64,000 nucleotides of DNA, from the NCBI GenBank assembly GCA_046566065.1, contig JBKHXK010000011.1, positions 1-64,000 on the forward strand, given 5' to 3'. This document shows, piece after piece, positions 54,843-63,650 of the stretch. Source of the DNA: MB1-2 sp046566065 (GTDB taxonomy: Bacteria > Actinomycetota > CADDZG01 > WHSQ01). Both the position numbers and the translations under genes were made by a program. Under the pieces are notes generated by a model. That model did not search any database, was not told the origin of the DNA, and saw nothing but the letters and a program-made list of their open reading frames with translations. The first letter of the stretch is position 1, and every line of letters begins with the position of its first letter.

Positions 54843-55922
54843 ATGCCCGACGAGCGCCGTACCCCGCTGCTGGAAGAACACGTCCGCTTGGGTGCGCGCC
54901 TCACCGACTTCGGCGGATGGCAGATGCCGCTGCAGTACACCGGCGTGATCTCGGAGCACAACGCCGTGAGGACCTCCACCGGCGTGTTCGACGTCTCGCA
55001 TCTCGGGAAGCTGCGGGTGGCCGGAGCCGGCTCCATCGATGCGCTCCAGCGTGCCTTGACCTGTGACGTGGCCGCTATCGCAGAGGGCAGGGCCTCGTAT
55101 TCGCTGGTGCTGACCGAGAGCGGAGGTTGCATCGACGACGTCTTCGTCTATCGCGTAGGCCCCGAGGAGTGCCTGGTCGTTCCCAACGCGTCGAACGTCG
55201 CCGCGGTTGCCGATGCGATCGCAGATGCCGGGGCTGAGGCCGTAGACGAATGGGATCGCTGGGCGATCCTCGCGGTACAGGGGCCGGAGTCCCTCGAGCT
55301 CTTCGATCGCGTCTTCCCCGGCGCGGACGCGGCCTCGATGCCGCTGCATTCCTGGACCACGCTGGAGACCCCGGTCGCGGGGATGATCGTGGCCCGCACG
55401 GGCTACACGGGTGAGCGCGGGGTGGAGCTATACGTGCCCGCGGCCGACTCCGTGAGGGTGTTCGGTAGGTTGCTCGAGGCGGGGGCGACGCCCGCCGGGC
55501 TCGGCGCCCGGGACACGCTTCGGCTCGAGATGGGCTACGCGCTCTACGGGCACGAGATCACGACCGACATCCTCCCGCTCGAGGCAGGGCTCGGTTGGAC
55601 CCTGGCCTGGGACACGCCGTTCCGCGGCCGGGAGACTCTGGAGAAGGTGAAGGAACAAGGGGTCGAACGCAAGCTCGTCGGCATCCGCTGCACCGGAAAG
55701 GGCGTGCCCCGCCAGGGTCACGAGATCGTGCACGATGGTGAGGTCGTCGCCGAGCTGACCAGCGGCAACTTCTCACCGACCCTGCAGACCGGGATCGGGC
55801 TCGCCCTCGGGAGGAAGAGCCGGCTGCCCGAGCTGGGGGAGGAGGTCTCGGTGCAGGCGCGGGGCCGCTCGATCGAGGCGGTTATCGTCAAGCCCCCCTT
55901 CATCAGGGGTGACCGGCCGTAG
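54843..55922 (+). CDS. gcvT: Glycine cleavage system T protein (aminomethyltransferase)
   Basis: 359 residues: LTDFGGWQMPLQYTGVISEHNAVRTSTGVFDVSHLGK, then the folate-binding region, RTGYTGERGVELYVP and a C-terminal barrel. Transfers the methylene group from H protein to tetrahydrofolate. No glycine riboswitch lies in the 10-bp gap upstream. Starts the gcvT-gcvPA-gcvPB run. Confidence 0.95.
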   Translation: MPDERRTPLLEEHVRLGARLTDFGGWQMPLQYTGVISEHNAVRTSTGVFDVSHLGKLRVAGAGSIDALQRALTCDVAAIAEGRASYSLVLTESGGCIDDVFVYRVGPEECLVVPNASNVAAVADAIADAGAEAVDEWDRWAILAVQGPESLELFDRVFPGADAASMPLHSWTTLETPVAGMIVARTGYTGERGVELYVPAADSVRVFGRLLEAGATPAGLGARDTLRLEMGYALYGHEITTDILPLEAGLGWTLAWDTPFRGRETLEKVKEQGVERKLVGIRCTGKGVPRQGHEIVHDGEVVAELTSGNFSPTLQTGIGLALGRKSRLPELGEEVSVQARGRSIEAVIVKPPFIRGDRP

Positions 55923-55962
55923 ATATGTCGACAAATAGATCTATCGATCTGGAGAGCTGAGC
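55919..55962. repeat. Tetramer-word tract T13, upstream of gcvPA
   Basis: GTAG, ATAT, GTCG, ACAA, ATAG, ATCT, ATCG, ATCT, GGAG, AGCT in register. It fills the whole gcvT-gcvPA gap, from the gcvT stop through the gcvPA ribosome site. Confidence 0.65.
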
Positions 55963-55965
55963 AAC

Positions 55966-57303
55966 GTGGACTTCCTGCCCCATACCGAACGAGATGTCGC
56001 CGAGATGCTGTCCGCGGCAGGCTTCGAGGACATCGACGCGTTGTTCGGATCGATCCCCGACGAGCTGACCCTCCATCGACCGCTCGAGGTCCCCCCGGCC
56101 CTGTCCGAGCCGGAACTGGCGCGGCACATGGCCGAGCTGGCGGGACGATCGCGCTCCGACGTGGTCTGTTTCGCCGGGGGAGGGGCCTACGACCATCACG
56201 TCCCGGCCGCGGTCTCGGCGCTTGCCGGCAGAGCGGAGTTCGCCACCTCTTACACCCCGTATCAGCCCGAGCTCTCGCAAGGCGTGCTGCAGGCCGTGTT
56301 CGAGTTCCAGAGCCTCGTGTGCGAGATCTACGGCATGGACGTGGCCAACGCGTCCCTGTACGACGGAGCCAACGCCCTGGTCGAGGGCGTGAACCTGGCG
56401 GTGCGGGCCACGAAGCGCGAGCGGGTCCTCGTGTCGCGGGGCATCCACCCCCATTACCTGCAGGTACTCAAGACCTATACCTCAGGTCTAGGGTTGGACA
56501 TCCACGAGCTCGACTTCACCGAGGACGGCACGCTGGCAGCGGATAGCTTCGATCCGGAGGGTGCGGCCGCGGTCGTGGTCGGTTACCCCAACTTCTTCGG
56601 GCGACTCGAGGATGTGCCGGCGATCGCGGAGCGAGCACACTCCGCGGGGGCGCTCGTGGTCTGCGTGACGGATCCCTCGGCGATGGGCGTGCTCCGGTCT
56701 CCAGGGGAGATGGGGGCGGACGTCGCGGTGGGCGAGGGTCAGGCCCTAGGCAACCTGCTCTCCTACGGCGGCCCCTACGTGGGGCTGTTCGCGACCAGGC
56801 TCGACCTCGTGCGACAGGTCCCGGGCCGGATCGCAGGGGAGACGGTCGACGCCGACGGACGGCGCGCCTACGTGCTCACCCTGCAGGCGCGCGAGCAGCA
56901 CATCCGGCGGGCCAAGGCGACCTCCAACGTGTGCACCAACCAGACCCTGATGGCGATCGCGGCCGCCGTGCACCTTTCGTGGCTCGGCCCCCAGGGCCTC
57001 GCCCGACTGGGGGAGATCTGCATCCGCCGGACCGCGCTGGCGGCCGAGCGCCTCGCTCAGATCCCCGGATGCGAGATCCGCTTCGCCGGCCCCCACTTCA
57101 AAGAGATCGTCCTGAAGACCCCGGTCGACGCACGGGGCCTCTGCCGTTCGCTGGCGAAGAGAGGCTTCCTCGCCGGCCCGGGCCTCGGCATCTGGTTCCC
57201 GGAGCTCGCCGATTCGATGATCGTCGCGGTCACCGAACGGCGGACCGAGGACGACATCGAGTCGTTCGCGCAGGCGATCGAGAAGGAGCTCGCCGAGCGA
57301 TGA
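55966..57303 (+). CDS. gcvPA: Glycine dehydrogenase subunit 1 (P-protein alpha)
   Basis: 445 residues of the GcvPA half: FAGGGAYDHHVPAAVSAL, FATSYTPYQPELSQGVLQAVFEFQSLVCEIYGMDVANASLYDGA and RAKATSNVCTNQTLMA. With gcvPB it forms the PLP-dependent glycine decarboxylase. Mycobacteria use a single fused GcvP instead. GTG 55966 follows a GGAGAG. Overlaps gcvPB by 4 nt. Confidence 0.95.
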   Translation: MDFLPHTERDVAEMLSAAGFEDIDALFGSIPDELTLHRPLEVPPALSEPELARHMAELAGRSRSDVVCFAGGGAYDHHVPAAVSALAGRAEFATSYTPYQPELSQGVLQAVFEFQSLVCEIYGMDVANASLYDGANALVEGVNLAVRATKRERVLVSRGIHPHYLQVLKTYTSGLGLDIHELDFTEDGTLAADSFDPEGAAAVVVGYPNFFGRLEDVPAIAERAHSAGALVVCVTDPSAMGVLRSPGEMGADVAVGEGQALGNLLSYGGPYVGLFATRLDLVRQVPGRIAGETVDADGRRAYVLTLQAREQHIRRAKATSNVCTNQTLMAIAAAVHLSWLGPQGLARLGEICIRRTALAAERLAQIPGCEIRFAGPHFKEIVLKTPVDARGLCRSLAKRGFLAGPGLGIWFPELADSMIVAVTERRTEDDIESFAQAIEKELAER

Positions 57304-58808
57304 CATCCACCCTCGAGCCTTCTGCCGGCATGCGGAGATCCGAGACGGACGCGTTCCCGTTGATCTTCGAGCGGTCGCGTGAAGGAAGACGTGCGTGGTC
57401 TCTCCCGGAGGTCAACGGTGGCTCGCCCGCGCTCGAAGACGTGATCCCGACAGAGCACCTTAGGGCGACGGCGCCGGCTCTCCCGGAGGTGAGCGAGCTC
57501 GACCTCGTTCGCCACTACACGCGGCTCTCGCAGCGGAACTGGGCGATCGACGTCGGCGCCTATCCGCTGGGTTCCTGCAGCATGAAGTACAACCCGAAGC
57601 TGGCCGAGGAGGCCGCCCGGCTCCCCGGGTTCGCCTCCGTGCATCCCTTCGCCGACGACGAGCTGGTCCAAGGGGCTCTCGAACTGCTCGGGACCCTCGA
57701 GGAGGCGCTGTGCGAGGCGACGGGGATGGCTCGCATCACCTTCCAGCCTGCCGCCGGAGCCCAGGGCGAGCTAACGGGCCTCCTGATCATGCGCGCCTTC
57801 CACGCCGCGCACGACGACGCCCGCACCAAGGTGATCATCCCGGACTCGGCCCACGGCACGAATCCCGCCAGCGTCTCCCTCGCCGGCTACAAGGCGCAGG
57901 AGGTTCCCTCGGACGAGAGGGGCCTGGTCGACCTGGACGCGTTGAAGGAGGCGTTGGACGAAGACACGGCCGGGCTGATGCTCACCAACCCGAACACCCT
58001 GGGATTGTTCGAGCGGGACATCCGCGAGATCGCGGCCGCGGTGCACTCCGTCGGCGGGCTTCTCTATTACGACGGCGCGAACTTCAACTCGATCGTCGGA
58101 GTGGTGCGGCCCGGCGACATGGGCTTCGACATCGTTCACATGAACCTGCACAAGACCTTCGCGACGCCTCATGGGGGAGGGGGGCCCGGATCCGGCCCAC
58201 TTGCGGTGTCCGAACGGCTCGAGCGGTTCCTTCCGGCACCGGTCCTCACCCGACCGCAGCATCCCGGTGACGTGTGGCGTTGGGATCACGACCGTCCCGA
58301 TTCGATCGGAAGGATCCACTCCTTCCACGGCAACTTCGGGATCAACGTGCGTGCGTACGCGTACCTCCGTTCGCTCGGCCCCGACGGCCTGCGTCGCGTA
58401 GCCGAACGAGCGGTGCTCAACGCCAACTACCTCAGGGTGCTGATCGAGGACGAGTTCCCGACTGCGTATCCCGGCGCTTGCATGCACGAGTTCGTCTCGA
58501 GTGCGAAACACCTCAAGAAGCACGGGGTACGCGGGATGGATGTCGCCAAGCGTCTGATCGACCTCGGCTACCATCCACCGACCGTGTACTTCCCGCTGGT
58601 CGTCGAAGAGGCCCTGATGGTCGAGCCCACGGAGACGGAGTCGAAGGAGACGATCGATGACCTGGCCCGCAGCCTCAACCAGATCGCCCGGGAAGCGAAG
58701 GAGACCCCCGAGCTCCTTCACGAGGCGCCGATCAGCACTCCCGTCCGACGCCCCGACGAGGCCAAGGCGGCTCGAGAGCTGAAGCTCCGCTGGTTGCCTG
58801 ATAGATAA
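57300..58808 (+). CDS. gcvPB: Glycine dehydrogenase subunit 2 (P-protein beta)
   Basis: 502 residues. LGSCSMKYNPK, SAHGTNPASVSLAGYK, LTNPNTLGLFE and the PLP-lysine motif HMNLHKTFATPHGGGGPG. ATG 57300 overlaps the gcvPA stop. The equal-subunit arrangement is typical of Firmicutes and deep actinobacterial lineages. Confidence 0.95.
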   Translation: MTSTLEPSAGMRRSETDAFPLIFERSREGRRAWSLPEVNGGSPALEDVIPTEHLRATAPALPEVSELDLVRHYTRLSQRNWAIDVGAYPLGSCSMKYNPKLAEEAARLPGFASVHPFADDELVQGALELLGTLEEALCEATGMARITFQPAAGAQGELTGLLIMRAFHAAHDDARTKVIIPDSAHGTNPASVSLAGYKAQEVPSDERGLVDLDALKEALDEDTAGLMLTNPNTLGLFERDIREIAAAVHSVGGLLYYDGANFNSIVGVVRPGDMGFDIVHMNLHKTFATPHGGGGPGSGPLAVSERLERFLPAPVLTRPQHPGDVWRWDHDRPDSIGRIHSFHGNFGINVRAYAYLRSLGPDGLRRVAERAVLNANYLRVLIEDEFPTAYPGACMHEFVSSAKHLKKHGVRGMDVAKRLIDLGYHPPTVYFPLVVEEALMVEPTETESKETIDDLARSLNQIAREAKETPELLHEAPISTPVRRPDEAKAARELKLRWLPDR

Positions 58809-59948
58809 GTGACCGAAGAGACCGGAGAGGTCTCCGAACGACCCACCACATCTCCGTGGGTCAGAGCAGCCGTCGTCGTGGTCGGGGTCCGGGTCGTGTT
58901 CTTCGCGATCGCATATGCGGCCTCCTATTACCTGTCGCCGGATACCGAGGGCCCTCCCGGCGGAGGTGTCTTCGACCTCTGGGTGCAGTGGGATGCCTTG
59001 CGCTTCCTGACGACATCGGAGCACGGATACACGTCGCCGGCCGCGACCCCGAACGCCACCGCCTTCTTCCCGCTGTTCCCGCTCGCGCTCCGGCCCTTCA
59101 CCCTGTTGGGCTTCAGCCCCGCGCTCGCGGGAACCATCGTGTCGGGCCTCGCTTCCTGGGTCGCCCTCGCTTATCTCTACCGCTTGGCGGAACGTGACCA
59201 TCCCGGCACCGGCACCAACGCGATGCTGTATCTGGCGCTGTTCCCGACCGCCTTGTTCCTGATCGCTCCGTATAGCGAGTCGCTGTTCTTGGCGGGTGCG
59301 ATCGCAGCGTTCTTCTACGCCCGGAGCGGGCGATGGCATCTCGTCGGGATCCCCGCGGCGGTTGCGATGGGATCCCGGTTCGCAGGCGTGTTCCTGCTGG
59401 CCGGGCTCTTGATCGAGTTCCTCCGCCAGGGAGATCGCACCCGCGAGCGTGTGATGAACGCGGCCGTGTCGCTGGTGGTCGGCACCCTGCCCCTGCTCGC
59501 TTACGCGGCCTACCTCGCTCAGGTGAAGGGCGACCCGCTCTACTTCTTCGTCGATCAGCGCCAGGGCTGGGGCCGCACCCTGACCTCGCCCCTGGCCGCG
59601 CTCTCGAACTCCTTCGACCGGCTCCAGATCGAGACGTCTGGGAACCTGATGATGATCTACCGGCTTGAGATCGTGGGCGCGGCGGTCGGCATCGCATTCG
59701 TCGCCTGGGCGCTGGCGAAACGTGAGTGGGGCTACGCCGCGTTCATGGGCCTCACCTTGGCGGCCCTGCTCGTCAGCTCGGAGTACATGAGCATCCCCCG
59801 GATCCTCGTGACGTTCTTCCCCGTATCCATCTTCGCCGCGCAGCTCACGCGCCGGAGCGCGACCGCGCACGAGATCTACCTCTTCTCCACAACCGCACTG
59901 ATGACCATGGGCGTGCTCGTCTACACCCGCGGGGGGTGGTACTTCTGA
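58809..59948 (+). CDS. PIG-V-like mannosyltransferase, copy 1
   Basis: 379 residues, about ten membrane helices. DLWVQWDALRFLTTSEHGY carries the acidic residue in the first external loop, like PIG-V/GT-C enzymes; TNAMLYLALFPTALFLIAPYSESLFLAGAIAAF is a family signature. Probably transfers mannose from polyprenyl-phosphate-mannose to a cell-envelope acceptor. GTG 58809 follows the gcvPB stop directly. Copy 2 follows as a tandem paralogue. Confidence 0.8.
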   Translation: MTEETGEVSERPTTSPWVRAAVVVVGVRVVFFAIAYAASYYLSPDTEGPPGGGVFDLWVQWDALRFLTTSEHGYTSPAATPNATAFFPLFPLALRPFTLLGFSPALAGTIVSGLASWVALAYLYRLAERDHPGTGTNAMLYLALFPTALFLIAPYSESLFLAGAIAAFFYARSGRWHLVGIPAAVAMGSRFAGVFLLAGLLIEFLRQGDRTRERVMNAAVSLVVGTLPLLAYAAYLAQVKGDPLYFFVDQRQGWGRTLTSPLAALSNSFDRLQIETSGNLMMIYRLEIVGAAVGIAFVAWALAKREWGYAAFMGLTLAALLVSSEYMSIPRILVTFFPVSIFAAQLTRRSATAHEIYLFSTTALMTMGVLVYTRGGWYF

Positions 59949-61060
59949 GCCCTTCCTCGGCGTGGAGCGTGTCGTTGCGCTACGCGCTCGCTACGCGCGT
60001 CGTGTTCGGGCTCGTCGCGGTGTTGTCCTCGTGGCTCCTGATGCTGTTCGAGTTCGGCCCCCCCGACACGGGCGCTCTGGATATGTGGCGTCGCTGGGAC
60101 GCACACCACTTCCTCACGATCGCCGAGCACGGTTACACCGCGCCGGAGAGCGACGCGCATGCAGCGGCTTTCTTCCCAGCCTTCCCGCTCGCGGTGCGTG
60201 CGGTCATGATCACGGGAGTCTCGGCGGTGGTGGCCGGGCTCCTGGTGGCGACCGCCGCCAGCGTGGTGGCGGGCTACTTCCTCTACAGACTGGCCGAGCG
60301 TGAGTTCGGACCGGAAGCGGCGAGACGAGCGGTCGTCTATCTCAACGTGTTCCCGACCGCGGTCTTCCTCCTCGCTCCGTATAGCGAGTCGCTCTTCCTA
60401 GCGGGCGCGATCGCCTCGTTCTACTTCGCACGCGAGGGGCGTTGGCACCTGGTGGGCATCCCGGCCGCCGTCGCCATGGGGGCACGCGCCGCAGGCCTGT
60501 TTCTGATCTTCGGGTTGCTCTTCGAATTCCTGCGTCAACGCGACTTCACGAGGCTCCGCGTCGGCAATGCGTCGATCTCGCTGGCCGTCGGCATCCTCCC
60601 GCTCCTCGCATACGGAGCGTTCCTCGCGCAGGCGATGGGCGACCCCTTCGAGTTCATCACCCATCAGCGAGAGGGGTGGGGGAGGACCTTCGTGGGCCCG
60701 GTGGCCTCCTTCTGGAACACGTGGAACACGTGGGATGTGGCGAGCTACCCGACGAACTGGCTGCTCGCCTGGCGCATGGAGATAGTCGCGGCCGCGGCGG
60801 GGCTGGCCGCAGTGATCTGGGCGCTGACCAGGAGGGAATGGGGGTACGCGGCTTTCATGGGCTCGATGCTCTTGGCGCTGGTGACCAGCACCTGGTACTA
60901 CTCGATCCCGCGGATGCTGCTGTCTATGTTCCCGATCGTGCTGTTCCTCAGCGAAGCATCCGAGAGGAGAGGAGCGGTCCATGAGTGGCTCGTCGTGGGT
61001 TCCTCGGCCGTCGCGACCATGGGGGTAGTCATCTACACCCGGGGTATCTGGTTCTATTAG
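59945..61060 (+). CDS. PIG-V-like mannosyltransferase, copy 2 (possible CTG start)
   Basis: 371 residues from CTG 59945, which overlaps the first copy's stop as CTGA and has GGGGGTGG 5 nt upstream; GTG 59969 is the alternative but lies almost on its own GGAG. LDMWRRWDAHHFLTIAEHGY, VYLNVFPTAVFLLAPYSESLFLAGAIASFYFAREGRWHLVGIPAAVAMG are nearly identical in pattern to copy 1. GT-C fold; acceptor unknown. Confidence 0.78.
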   Translation: MSPSSAWSVSLRYALATRVVFGLVAVLSSWLLMLFEFGPPDTGALDMWRRWDAHHFLTIAEHGYTAPESDAHAAAFFPAFPLAVRAVMITGVSAVVAGLLVATAASVVAGYFLYRLAEREFGPEAARRAVVYLNVFPTAVFLLAPYSESLFLAGAIASFYFAREGRWHLVGIPAAVAMGARAAGLFLIFGLLFEFLRQRDFTRLRVGNASISLAVGILPLLAYGAFLAQAMGDPFEFITHQREGWGRTFVGPVASFWNTWNTWDVASYPTNWLLAWRMEIVAAAAGLAAVIWALTRREWGYAAFMGSMLLALVTSTWYYSIPRMLLSMFPIVLFLSEASERRGAVHEWLVVGSSAVATMGVVIYTRGIWFY

Positions 61061-61086
61061 GCCTCCCGACGTGGTTCCATTTACCG

Positions 61087-62088
61087 ATGCTCGGCGAAGG
61101 CGGCTCTCCGATCAGGACCCTGGTAGTGGCGTGCGTAGCTCTTGCCGCCCTGGCCGGCTCGCTCCCGTCTCGGGCCCAGATCCCCGTGATCGCCGATCCT
61201 CGGGAGCAGGTCTGTGACGATCCGGACAACTCTTTCTCGCTGTTCGCGCGGCGCCTGAAGGACGGGCGTATCGGGTACGGGCGCACGCGCGCCTCGGTGC
61301 AGGTACCCGGTCCTACCTTGACGATGTACGAAGGCGAGTGTCTTCAGGTCACGCTCGTCAACGACACGGACAAGAAGCTGAGCATGCACACGCACGGCGT
61401 TGCCTACACCGTGGCGAGCGACGGCACCCCGCTCAATCGGGGCTGCGTGGCGCCGGGCAAGGCCAGGACGTACACGTTCGAGGCGCCGCTGCCGGCCACG
61501 CGCCCGGACGGGACGATCGACCCCGGCAGCGCGGGCTATTTCCACTACCACGACCATTGCATGGGAACGCCTCATGGAACGGGCGGGATCGCAAAGGGCC
61601 TCTACGGCGCTTTCATCGTCCGCAGGCAAGGGGATCCCGAGCCGGTCCGCAAGCCGATCGTGCTCGTGATGAACAACATCAGCTTCAACAACAAGGTCGC
61701 GCCGCGTACGCCGATGCCGACCGTGGACCTCGGGGAGCGCGTGGAATTCGTCGTCATCGGACATGGCGAGCTCTTCCACACGTTCCACCTCCATGGACAT
61801 CGGTGGGCGGACAACCGTGGCGGCTTCGTATCGACTCCGGCCGACACGAGCAGGATCATCGACAACAAGACCGTTGGGCCCGCGGACTCGTTCGGCTTCC
61901 AGGTCATCGCGGGCGAGCACGTGGGCCCCGGAGCCTGGATGTATCACTGCCACGTGCAGGGACACTCCGATCTTGGGATGGAGGGGATGTTCGTGGTGCG
62001 CGACGAGGCCGGGATGGTCTCGAAGCAGACCAAGGCCGCGATCCGTGAGTTCAAAGCGAGCCACGCAGGCTCGCACGATGCGAAGTAG
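61087..62088 (+). CDS. Two-domain multicopper oxidase (small-laccase type)
   Basis: 333 residues with signal peptide (about 1-30). Copper ligands: H101-T-H103, H153/H155/H157, H231-x2-H234-L-H236, H287-C288-H289, H293 and M298. HTFHLHGHRWADNRGGF and GAWMYHCHVQGHSDLGM match the Streptomyces SLAC group, which works as a trimer of two-domain chains. Oxidises phenols or metals with O2 outside the cell. The start is ATG 61087; the 3' end overlaps the next gene by 11 nt. Confidence 0.92.
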   Translation: MLGEGGSPIRTLVVACVALAALAGSLPSRAQIPVIADPREQVCDDPDNSFSLFARRLKDGRIGYGRTRASVQVPGPTLTMYEGECLQVTLVNDTDKKLSMHTHGVAYTVASDGTPLNRGCVAPGKARTYTFEAPLPATRPDGTIDPGSAGYFHYHDHCMGTPHGTGGIAKGLYGAFIVRRQGDPEPVRKPIVLVMNNISFNNKVAPRTPMPTVDLGERVEFVVIGHGELFHTFHLHGHRWADNRGGFVSTPADTSRIIDNKTVGPADSFGFQVIAGEHVGPGAWMYHCHVQGHSDLGMEGMFVVRDEAGMVSKQTKAAIREFKASHAGSHDAK

Positions 62089-63574
62089 GCGCAGCGCCAC
62101 CCTCGGCGCGGTAGCCGCGCTCGCGGCTCTCTTCTCGGCCGCCTTGGTCGCGGCGCCGCGGCCCGCCCGCGCGGCGAGTGCAGCGGTTCAGATCCGCGAC
62201 AACAGCTTCGTGCCGAACGAGGTCCACATCGAGCCCGGCGACAGCATCGTCTGGCACTACGACCAGGGTCGGAGCGTTCACGACGTTACGTCGGACGAGC
62301 GGGGTGAGTTCCGTTCCGGCGACATGCGGCCCGGCAGCACCTACGAGCACCGTTTCCCGGAAGAGGGTTTCTATCCCTATTTCTGCCGCTACCACGGGGG
62401 CCGCGGCGGCGCGGGGATGTCGGGTGTGATCGTGGTGGGGGACCCGCCACCCCAGGAGGAGCCCGACGTGGACCGCCCGGTCAAGCCCCGGATCGTCGTT
62501 CCCCGCGACTTCCCCACGATCCAGAGAGCGGTTGACGCAGCGACCCCCGGAACGGAGGTCGTCATCCGTCCCGGCGTGTATCGCGAGGCGGTCGTGGTCA
62601 AGACGCCGCGTCTCGCGATCAGGGGTGTGGACAGGTTCCGCACGATCCTCCACGGCGGCGACACCAAGGGCAACGGGTTCGTCGTTGACGGCGTCAACCA
62701 TGTCACGGTCAAGAACCTCACCGTCCGCAACTATCTCGAGAACGGCATCTTCTTCAACGACGTGGTCGGTTACAGGGCCAGCAGGATCGACGCGATCAAG
62801 AACCGGACCTACGGGATCTACGCGTTCGATTCCTACGATGGCGTGATCAAGGACTCGTTCGGGTACGGAAGCGCGGACTCGGCCTTCTATATCGGCCAGT
62901 GCATGGGTTGCGGGGGATTGGTCGAGAACGTCAACGCTCGCAAGAACTACATCGGCTACTCCGGCACGAACGCCACGGGGGTTGTCGTTCGCGACTCGAT
63001 CTTCACCAACAACGGTGTCGGGGTCGTCCCGAACACGCTCCCGACGGAAGAGCTGGGTCCCAACCGGGGCACCTTGATCGTGCACAACCTGATCAAGAAC
63101 AACAACTACTCGAAGATCCCGGCTCGCGGGTTCTCGGAGACGGTCGGCCTTCCTTTCGGTACCGGCGTGTGGACGCCGGGCGTCCAGAACAACGTGGTCA
63201 AGGCGAACCGCGTGCTCAATCATCAGCGCTACGGGATCCTGATCACGCAGAGCTGGGCCGGCGAGCCCCTCCCCATCAACAACAGGGTGCGAAGGAACTT
63301 CATCAGGAACTCCGGGATGTACGACCTCGCATGGGATGGGACGGGGCAGGACAACTGCTTCCTGAACAACGACTTCACCGGCGAGACGGGTCCTCCGGAG
63401 ATACAGACGCTGTATAGCTGCCACAACCGCCCTTTCGTCGGCGTTCCGTACGCGCCGGTCCAAACAGACGTCTGGCCGTCGCTTGCCAACGCCCAGACCC
63501 GCGAGCAGGAGGAGCCACCCGAGCCCAGACGTCCCCGCTGTCAGAAGGGCGCCCCGGGCTGCGACCGAGGTTGA
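62078..63574 (+). CDS. Cupredoxin fused to a right-handed beta-helix domain
   Basis: 498 residues: signal peptide (to about 30), a cupredoxin domain (about 32-125; SIVWHYDQGRSVHDV, FCRYHGGRGGAGMSG with ligands His, Cys, His, Met), then a beta-helix domain (about 145-445; PTIQRAVDAATPGTEVVIRPGVYREAV and repeated N-G-I/V-F turns). NosD-like or pectin-lyase-like fold. Translationally linked to the laccase gene, so it may deliver electrons or bind its polymer substrate. Confidence 0.8.
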   Translation: MRSRRSATLGAVAALAALFSAALVAAPRPARAASAAVQIRDNSFVPNEVHIEPGDSIVWHYDQGRSVHDVTSDERGEFRSGDMRPGSTYEHRFPEEGFYPYFCRYHGGRGGAGMSGVIVVGDPPPQEEPDVDRPVKPRIVVPRDFPTIQRAVDAATPGTEVVIRPGVYREAVVVKTPRLAIRGVDRFRTILHGGDTKGNGFVVDGVNHVTVKNLTVRNYLENGIFFNDVVGYRASRIDAIKNRTYGIYAFDSYDGVIKDSFGYGSADSAFYIGQCMGCGGLVENVNARKNYIGYSGTNATGVVVRDSIFTNNGVGVVPNTLPTEELGPNRGTLIVHNLIKNNNYSKIPARGFSETVGLPFGTGVWTPGVQNNVVKANRVLNHQRYGILITQSWAGEPLPINNRVRRNFIRNSGMYDLAWDGTGQDNCFLNNDFTGETGPPEIQTLYSCHNRPFVGVPYAPVQTDVWPSLANAQTREQEEPPEPRRPRCQKGAPGCDRG

Positions 63575-63580
63575 CCTCGG
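63565..63580 (+). terminator. Possible short hairpin after the beta-helix gene
   Basis: CCGAGG-TTGA-CCTCGG forms a 6-bp stem across the stop codon. It is weak as a terminator. Confidence 0.25.
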
Positions 63581-63650
63581 GCTGATTGCAGCGCTCCGAT
63601 CTGGGTACGAAGCAAGCGCGTCCGAGTCCTCGAACCAAGGGAGCCTCCCT

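Noticed and set aside
54832..54843. Glycine riboswitch before gcvT
   Set aside because: The gap is only 10 bp; gaps before gcvH and gcvPA hold tetramer tracts, not the tandem glycine aptamer.
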